Shown here: one piece after another, positions 57,581-64,000 of the stretch | How the letters are laid out: each line of letters begins with the position of its first letter | Numbering within the stretch: position 1 is the stretch's first letter | From: Bacillus timonensis | Lineage (GTDB): Bacteria > Bacillota > Bacilli > Bacillales > Bacillaceae_L | NCBI GenBank assembly: GCA_020171895.1 | Contig: JAIVAN010000009.1 | Location: 231,731-295,730, forward strand | DNA: 64,000 bases | Direction of reading: 5' to 3' | Notes under the pieces: model-generated | The model's input: only the letters and a program-made list of their open reading frames with translations | What the model was told of the DNA's origin: nothing | Database searches by the model: none | Translations under genes and position numbers: made by a program

Positions 57581-57844
57581 TTGTTCATTCACTTAGGAGA
57601 AAATGTAGTTGTGCGATCTGTTGATGTTGTGACAATACTTGACCGTCAATTACTTAAGTCTTCTTCCATCATCAGTGAGTTTTTAGAACTACAAAGTGAT
57701 AGAATTGTTGAATTGGCAAATGGTGATACAAAATCCGTTGTTGTAACGGTAGATAAAATCTATTATTCACCATTGTCATCATCTACGTTAAAGAAACGTG
57801 CACAGCATATTACAGATTTAGAAATATCCAGTGAAATAGAATAA
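57581..57844 (+). CDS. remB: Extracellular matrix regulator RemB (YaaB)
   Basis: 87 residues beginning FIHLGENVVV and containing SIVVT-like SVVVTVDKIYYSPLSSSTLKKR, the RemB signature. A TTG at 57581, 6 nt after GAGGTG, fits B. subtilis RemB better than the GTG at 57572. It activates biofilm matrix genes. It follows recF by 10 bp. Confidence 0.9.
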   Translation: MFIHLGENVVVRSVDVVTILDRQLLKSSSIISEFLELQSDRIVELANGDTKSVVVTVDKIYYSPLSSSTLKKRAQHITDLEISSEIE

Positions 57845-57902
57845 TAATTTGAAATCCCTTATTTTATAGGAGCTTTGTCAAATTAAAGTGAAGGTGATAT
57901 AA

Positions 57903-59831
<1,929 letters not shown>

Positions 59832-59835
59832 TGTA

Positions 59836-59861
59836 TGCAGGATAGTCTACTATCCTGTCTT
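59836..59861 (+). terminator. Hairpin between gyrB and gyrA
   Basis: CAGGATAG and CTATCCTG pair around TCTA, followed by TCTTTT. Probably a partial terminator. Confidence 0.6.
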
Positions 59862-59931
59862 TTACATAATTGACAGTATCAAAATACAATAAACTATTAT
59901 TATTGAACCCTTATAAGGGAGGTTTCTCTAC

Positions 59932-62496
59932 ATGTCTGAAAGTCAAAGTTCCAATGTAAAGGAAATAAATATAAGCCAGGAAATGAGAACATCATTTCTT
60001 GACTATGCAATGAGTGTTATCGTCTCACGTGCATTACCTGACGTTCGCGATGGATTAAAGCCAGTTCACCGTCGTATTTTATATGCGATGAATGATTTAG
60101 GTATGACGTCTGATAAAGCTTACAAAAAATCAGCACGTATTGTTGGAGAAGTAATTGGTAAGTACCATCCACATGGCGACTCAGCTGTATATGACACAAT
60201 GGTACGTATGGCACAGGATTTCAACTATCGATATATGCTAGTAGATGGACACGGAAACTTTGGTTCTGTTGATGGAGATGCAGCAGCAGCAATGCGTTAT
60301 ACAGAAGCTCGTATGTCTAAAATATCAATGGAACTGATTCGTGATATAAACAAGGATACAATTGATTACCAAGACAACTATGATGGTTCTGAAAAAGAAC
60401 CAGTCGTTTTACCTGCTAGATTTCCTAACTTACTCGTCAATGGTGCTGCAGGTATCGCAGTAGGTATGGCGACAAATATTCCCCCTCACCAATTAGGGGA
60501 AATTATTGATGGAGTTCTCGCAGTTAGTAAGAATCCGGAAATTACGATTCCTGAATTAATGGAAATTATACCAGGTCCTGACTTTCCTACATCTGGATTA
60601 ATTCTAGGTAGAAGTGGAATTAGAAAAGCTTATGAAACGGGACGTGGATCAATAACACTTCGTGCGAAAGTAGAAATTGAAGAGAAAAGCAATGGGAAAG
60701 AAGTTATCATTGTCAATGAACTTCCATACCAAGTCAATAAAGCAAGATTAATTGAAAAAATTGCTGATCTTGTTCGGGATAAAAAGATTGATGGTATTAC
60801 AGATTTACGAGATGAGTCAGATCGTAACGGTATGCGTATTGTTATGGAAGTTCGTAAAGATGCAAATGCCAACGTACTGTTAAATAATCTATACAAGCAA
60901 ACAGCATTACAAACTAGCTTTGGAATTAATCTTCTTGCTTTAGTAGATGGACAACCTAAAGTATTGAATTTAAAAGAATGCTTGTATCATTACCTAGAGC
61001 ATCAAAAAGTAGTCATTAAAAGAAGGACTGCTTTTGAGCTTCGAAAAGCAGAAGCAAGAGCTCATATTCTAGAAGGTTTACGAATTGCCCTTGATCATTT
61101 AGATGAAGTTATTACACTTATTCGTGGTTCACAAACAACAGATATTGCTAGAGAAGGTTTAATGACGAGATTTGGTTTATCAGAAAAACAAGCTCAAGCA
61201 ATTCTAGATATGCGTCTACAGCGTTTAACAGGGTTAGAGCGTGAGAAAATCGAAGAGGAATACAAAGCTCTAGTAGAATTAATCGCTGAGTTAAAAGCAA
61301 TTTTAGCTGACGAAGAAAAAGTTCTTGAGATTATTAGAGAAGAGTTAATCGAAATAAAAGAACGTTTCAATGATAATAGACGTACTGAGATTGTTTCTGG
61401 TGGATTAGAAATGATTGAAGACGAAGATTTAATTCCTAGAGAAAATATTGTCATTACATTAACACATAATGGCTATATTAAACGTCTACCTTCTTCAACT
61501 TACCGAAGCCAAAAACGAGGTGGTCGTGGTATTCAAGGAATGGGTACGAATGAAGACGATTTCGTAGAACACCTATTAACGACCTCTACTCACGATACAA
61601 TCTTATTCTTTACGAATAAAGGGAAAGTTTATCGAAGTAAAGGATACGAAATTCCTGAATATAGCAGAACTGCAAAAGGTATACCAATTATCAATTTATT
61701 AGAAATTGATAAAGACGAGTGGATAAACGCTATAATACCAGTTCAAGAATTTGTTGATGACTGGTACCTATTCTTCACAACAAAAGAAGGTATTTCAAAG
61801 CGCTCTCCGTTATCTTCATTTGGTAATATTCGTACGAGTGGATTAATTGCCGTTGGATTACGTGAAGGCGATGAATTAATCTCAGTTAAATTAACAGATG
61901 GTACAAAAGATATAATAATTGGCACGAAGAAAGGAATGCTTATTCGCTTCCATGAAACGGGCGTTCGTTCAATGGGCCGTACTGCGTCTGGTGTAAAAGG
62001 AATATCATTAGATGATGATGATCAAGTTGTTGGTATGGAAATATTAGAAGATGATGCTGATGTTCTAATTGTAACCAAAAATGGTTATGGTAAACGTACA
62101 CCTGCTAGTGAGTACCGAGTTCAAAGTCGTGGTGGTAAAGGATTAAAAACATGCAATATCACTGAGAAAAACGGTGAGTTAATTTCGGTGAAGGCTGTTA
62201 CAGACGAGCATGACCTTATGCTCATTACGGCAGCGGGAGTCTTAATCCGTATGTCCATCAACGACATTTCACAATTAGGAAGAAACACTCAAGGCGTTAA
62301 ACTTATACGTCTTGGTGAATCGGAACATGTAGCTACGGTTGCAAAGGTTCTTAGAGAAGATGATGAAGATCCAGAAACTGAAACTGAAACTGATCTTGAT
62401 AATCAAGAAGTCACTTCAGATGAAGTAGTTGAAACAGAAACTGAAACAGATGAATCTGTTAGCAGTAAGAATGAAATAACTGAAGAAGATGAATAA
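59932..62496 (+). CDS. gyrA: DNA gyrase subunit A
   Basis: 854 residues. Breakage–reunion domain with catalytic Tyr in [11 protein letters not shown] and the quinolone region [12 protein letters not shown] (Ser at the usual resistance position). C-terminal beta-pinwheel with GyrA box [10 protein letters not shown]. The acidic tail has TETETD repeats. GGAGG upstream of the ATG. A 105-bp decayed copy of its 3' end lies in oriC. Confidence 0.98.
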   Translation: MSESQSSNVKEINISQEMRTSFLDYAMSVIVSRALPDVRDGLKPVHRRILYAMNDLGMTSDKAYKKSARIVGEVIGKYHPHGDSAVYDTMVRMAQDFNYRYMLVDGHGNFGSVDGDAAAAMRYTEARMSKISMELIRDINKDTIDYQDNYDGSEKEPVVLPARFPNLLVNGAAGIAVGMATNIPPHQLGEIIDGVLAVSKNPEITIPELMEIIPGPDFPTSGLILGRSGIRKAYETGRGSITLRAKVEIEEKSNGKEVIIVNELPYQVNKARLIEKIADLVRDKKIDGITDLRDESDRNGMRIVMEVRKDANANVLLNNLYKQTALQTSFGINLLALVDGQPKVLNLKECLYHYLEHQKVVIKRRTAFELRKAEARAHILEGLRIALDHLDEVITLIRGSQTTDIAREGLMTRFGLSEKQAQAILDMRLQRLTGLEREKIEEEYKALVELIAELKAILADEEKVLEIIREELIEIKERFNDNRRTEIVSGGLEMIEDEDLIPRENIVITLTHNGYIKRLPSSTYRSQKRGGRGIQGMGTNEDDFVEHLLTTSTHDTILFFTNKGKVYRSKGYEIPEYSRTAKGIPIINLLEIDKDEWINAIIPVQEFVDDWYLFFTTKEGISKRSPLSSFGNIRTSGLIAVGLREGDELISVKLTDGTKDIIIGTKKGMLIRFHETGVRSMGRTASGVKGISLDDDDQVVGMEILEDDADVLIVTKNGYGKRTPASEYRVQSRGGKGLKTCNITEKNGELISVKAVTDEHDLMLITAAGVLIRMSINDISQLGRNTQGVKLIRLGESEHVATVAKVLREDDEDPETETETDLDNQEVTSDEVVETETETDESVSSKNEITEEDE

Positions 62497-62498
62497 AT

Positions 62499-62535
62499 AG
62501 AAGAGGAGCACTTACGAAGTGCTCCTCTTTTTTGA
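62499..62535 (+). terminator. Terminator after gyrA
   Basis: AGAGGAGCACTT and AAGTGCTCCTCT pair around ACG, followed by TTTTTT. Confidence 0.9.
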
Positions 62536-62585
62536 TAAAATGAAATTATGAATGAATTGGACAGTAAAAGGGAGATAGGAATGAA

Positions 62586-63659
62586 ATGAGAGTAGACATC
62601 AATCATTTGCAAGAAGGTTGCATCTTATCAGAAGACGTTTTCTCACTGACTAATAAGCCGATTATTCCGAAAGAAACAATTTTACAAGATGAGCATATTA
62701 AAGTATTGAAAGCTTTTTTAATCAATGATGTTAAAGTACATCCTCGATTACATAATGGAAACCTTTTTAAACCTTCTGAATTGTTAACTGAAAATGAAAA
62801 AAATGAAGAGACGCAAAAACCATTCTTAAAACAGTATTTATCTGTGGTAAAAGAATATAAAAAAATGTTTCAAAGTTGGCAAGCAGGTTCAGCAGTTGAT
62901 ATTGGACAAGTAAGAGGTTTACTTCTACCACTTGTTGAAGTAGGACTAGAGAATTCAGAAGAAATTTTCAAACTAACTCAATACGTAAATAAAGAGGAAT
63001 ATCAGTTTCATCATTCTGTTACAGTCGCACTAATTTCAGCCTGCATAGGAAAAAAACAGAATCTCGACAAAGGCGATGTAATTCAATTAGCATTAGCAGG
63101 GTTTCTAAGTGATTGTGGAATGTCAAAGGTTAATCCTAAACTATTAACAAAATCCGACGCACTTTCTGAGAATGAGAGAAAAGAAATTCAACAACATCCT
63201 TTGTATAGTTATAAAATGCTAGAAAAGGTGACGCTCCTAAAAGATAGTGTGAAAATATCAGTGTTTCAACACCATGAAAGATTAGATGGGAGCGGGTATG
63301 TACTTGGGACTAAAAGTGAAAAGTTACATCTGTTTGCAAAAATAATTGCAGTTGCCGATGTATATCACGCTATGGGATCTGATAAACCTTATCGAAGTAA
63401 GAAACCACCTTTTAAAGTCATTGAAGAAATGAATCAAGATGGATTTGGTAAATTTGATGTGCAAATGGTTAAGGAACTTACGAATTTAGTAACGAAACTA
63501 TCAATCGGAAACAAAGTAAGACTATCTAATGGATATATTGGAGAAGTAGTATATAAAGACGAGATGAATTCTACAAGGCCAATGGTAAAGATGCTTGAAA
63601 CTGAAGAAATAATTCAACTTATTCAATATCGTCATTTATATATTGAAGAAGTGTTATAA
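62586..63659 (+). CDS. Degenerate HD-GYP domain protein (357 aa)
   Basis: The C-terminal half has the HD-GYP phosphodiesterase shape: FHHSVTVALIS, then QQHPLYSYKML, HHERLDGSGY and VADVYHAM. Key residues differ: the HD pair is LSDCG (Ser175-Asp176) and GYP is GYV. It may bind rather than cleave c-di-GMP. The N-terminal 130 residues have no domain I know. It lies between gyrA and the rrn operon; GGGAGATAGG precedes ATG 62586. Confidence 0.85.
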   Translation: MRVDINHLQEGCILSEDVFSLTNKPIIPKETILQDEHIKVLKAFLINDVKVHPRLHNGNLFKPSELLTENEKNEETQKPFLKQYLSVVKEYKKMFQSWQAGSAVDIGQVRGLLLPLVEVGLENSEEIFKLTQYVNKEEYQFHHSVTVALISACIGKKQNLDKGDVIQLALAGFLSDCGMSKVNPKLLTKSDALSENERKEIQQHPLYSYKMLEKVTLLKDSVKISVFQHHERLDGSGYVLGTKSEKLHLFAKIIAVADVYHAMGSDKPYRSKKPPFKVIEEMNQDGFGKFDVQMVKELTNLVTKLSIGNKVRLSNGYIGEVVYKDEMNSTRPMVKMLETEEIIQLIQYRHLYIEEVL

Positions 63660-63686
63660 AAGATGAGTTTTTTCTCATCTTTTTCT
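63657..63686 (+). terminator. Terminator after the HD-GYP gene
   Basis: AAAAGATGAG and CTCATCTTTT pair around a T-rich loop and continue into TTCT. Confidence 0.8.
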
Positions 63687-63779
63687 ATTTAACTGTTGCA
63701 TTTACATCTAATACTTGATACAATTCTAAAAGTCGATTAAGACGAGACATAAACGTCTAAAAAATGTTTTTAAAAAACA

Positions 63780-63809
63780 TTGACATGTTACAAGATGAAA
63801 TGTTATATT
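63780..63809 (+). promoter_or_regulatory. rrn operon promoter
   Basis: TTGACA (63780–63785), 18-nt spacer and TATATT (63804–63809), followed by the typical pre-16S leader with CTTTGAAAACTGAACA (63842 onward). The gap from 63660 to 63912 has no gene. Confidence 0.8.
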
Positions 63810-63912
63810 ATTAAAGTCGCTTTTGAGCGAAGGAAAAAGTTCTTTGAAAACTGAACACAACACAAACGTCAAAGTAAGTCTTTTTTTAAAATTATGAGCA
63901 AGTCAAACAATC

Positions 63913-64000
63913 TTATTGGAGAGTTTGATCCTGGCTCAGGACGAACGCTGGCGGCGTGCCTAATACATGCAAGTCGAGCGGACATTAGGGAGCTTGCTCC
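63913..64000 (+). rRNA. 16S rRNA (5' end, continues beyond window)
   Basis: The universal start GGAGAGTTTGATCCTGGCTC then CGAACGCTGGCGGCGTGCC and CATGCAAGTCGAGCG identify it. Only about 88 nt are in the window; the V1 region begins GGACATTAGGGAGC. Confidence 0.97.

Overview
The window is a low-GC Firmicute chromosome, almost certainly a spore-forming member of the Bacillaceae, centred on the replication origin. The order rpmH–dnaA–dnaN–yaaA–recF–remB–gyrB–gyrA followed by a 16S rRNA gene, and on the other side rnpA–spoIIIJ–jag–mnmE–mnmG–rsmG–noc–soj–spo0J, is that of Bacillus subtilis. spoIIIJ, yyaC and the walRK-yycHI-walJ-htrC operon support this.

Region by region: (1) About 1–15,490 is an accessory region lying directly against the 3' end of rlmH, the gene in which staphylococcal SCC elements insert. 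Nearly everything reads on the minus strand. From rlmH outward it holds a single-chain restriction-modification-like enzyme, a RadC/JAMM protein, small acidic proteins, two tandem paralogues of unknown function, a DUF927 (Cch-like) ATPase, a large serine recombinase operon with a catalytically dead resolvase-like partner, tiny membrane peptides, and then a defence cluster (reverse transcriptase, PD-(D/E)XK nuclease, RES-domain protein cut by the window edge). (2) 15,496–23,171 is rlmH, a small CxxH/CxxC protein and the WalRK operon. (3) 23,172–29,296 holds GC-rich repeats, an M23 peptidase, four tRNA genes, purA with a PurR-type operator, and the replicative helicase gene. (4) 29,814–35,855 is rplI–gdpP–yybS, then rpsF–ssbA–rpsR and ychF. 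(5) 36,084–43,756 is housekeeping and membrane genes plus spo0J, interrupted by more GC-rich repeats. (6) 43,749–52,427 is the soj/noc to rpmH arm. (7) 52,428–54,965 is the bipartite oriC flanking dnaA. (8) 54,966–64,000 is dnaN to gyrA, a degenerate HD-GYP gene and the start of an rrn operon.

The most interesting signal lies upstream of the reverse transcriptase at 2,093–3,448. A near-consensus minus-strand promoter starts a structured transcript of about 247 nt ending at the RT gene, as in DRT2 defence systems. The opposite strand of this RNA is free of stop codons for 69 codons. If the RNA were copied as a circle between two AATT repeats (3,525 and 3,660), the unit is 135 nt, exactly 45 codons. 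The junction would join TTGACA (3,644) to TATATT (3,531) with a 16-nt spacer, followed by a Shine-Dalgarno (3,559) and ATG (3,571). That is the layout of a promoter-by-concatenation, never-ending ORF. The junction was chosen by eye, so it is a hypothesis. The rival reading, a type I holin-like toxin with an antisense RNA, is listed too.

Other points of note are a decayed copy of the gyrA 3' end inside the origin, five parS-like sites including one in walK, oriC-distal DnaA-box clusters, and six copies of a roughly 130-bp GC-rich palindromic repeat.
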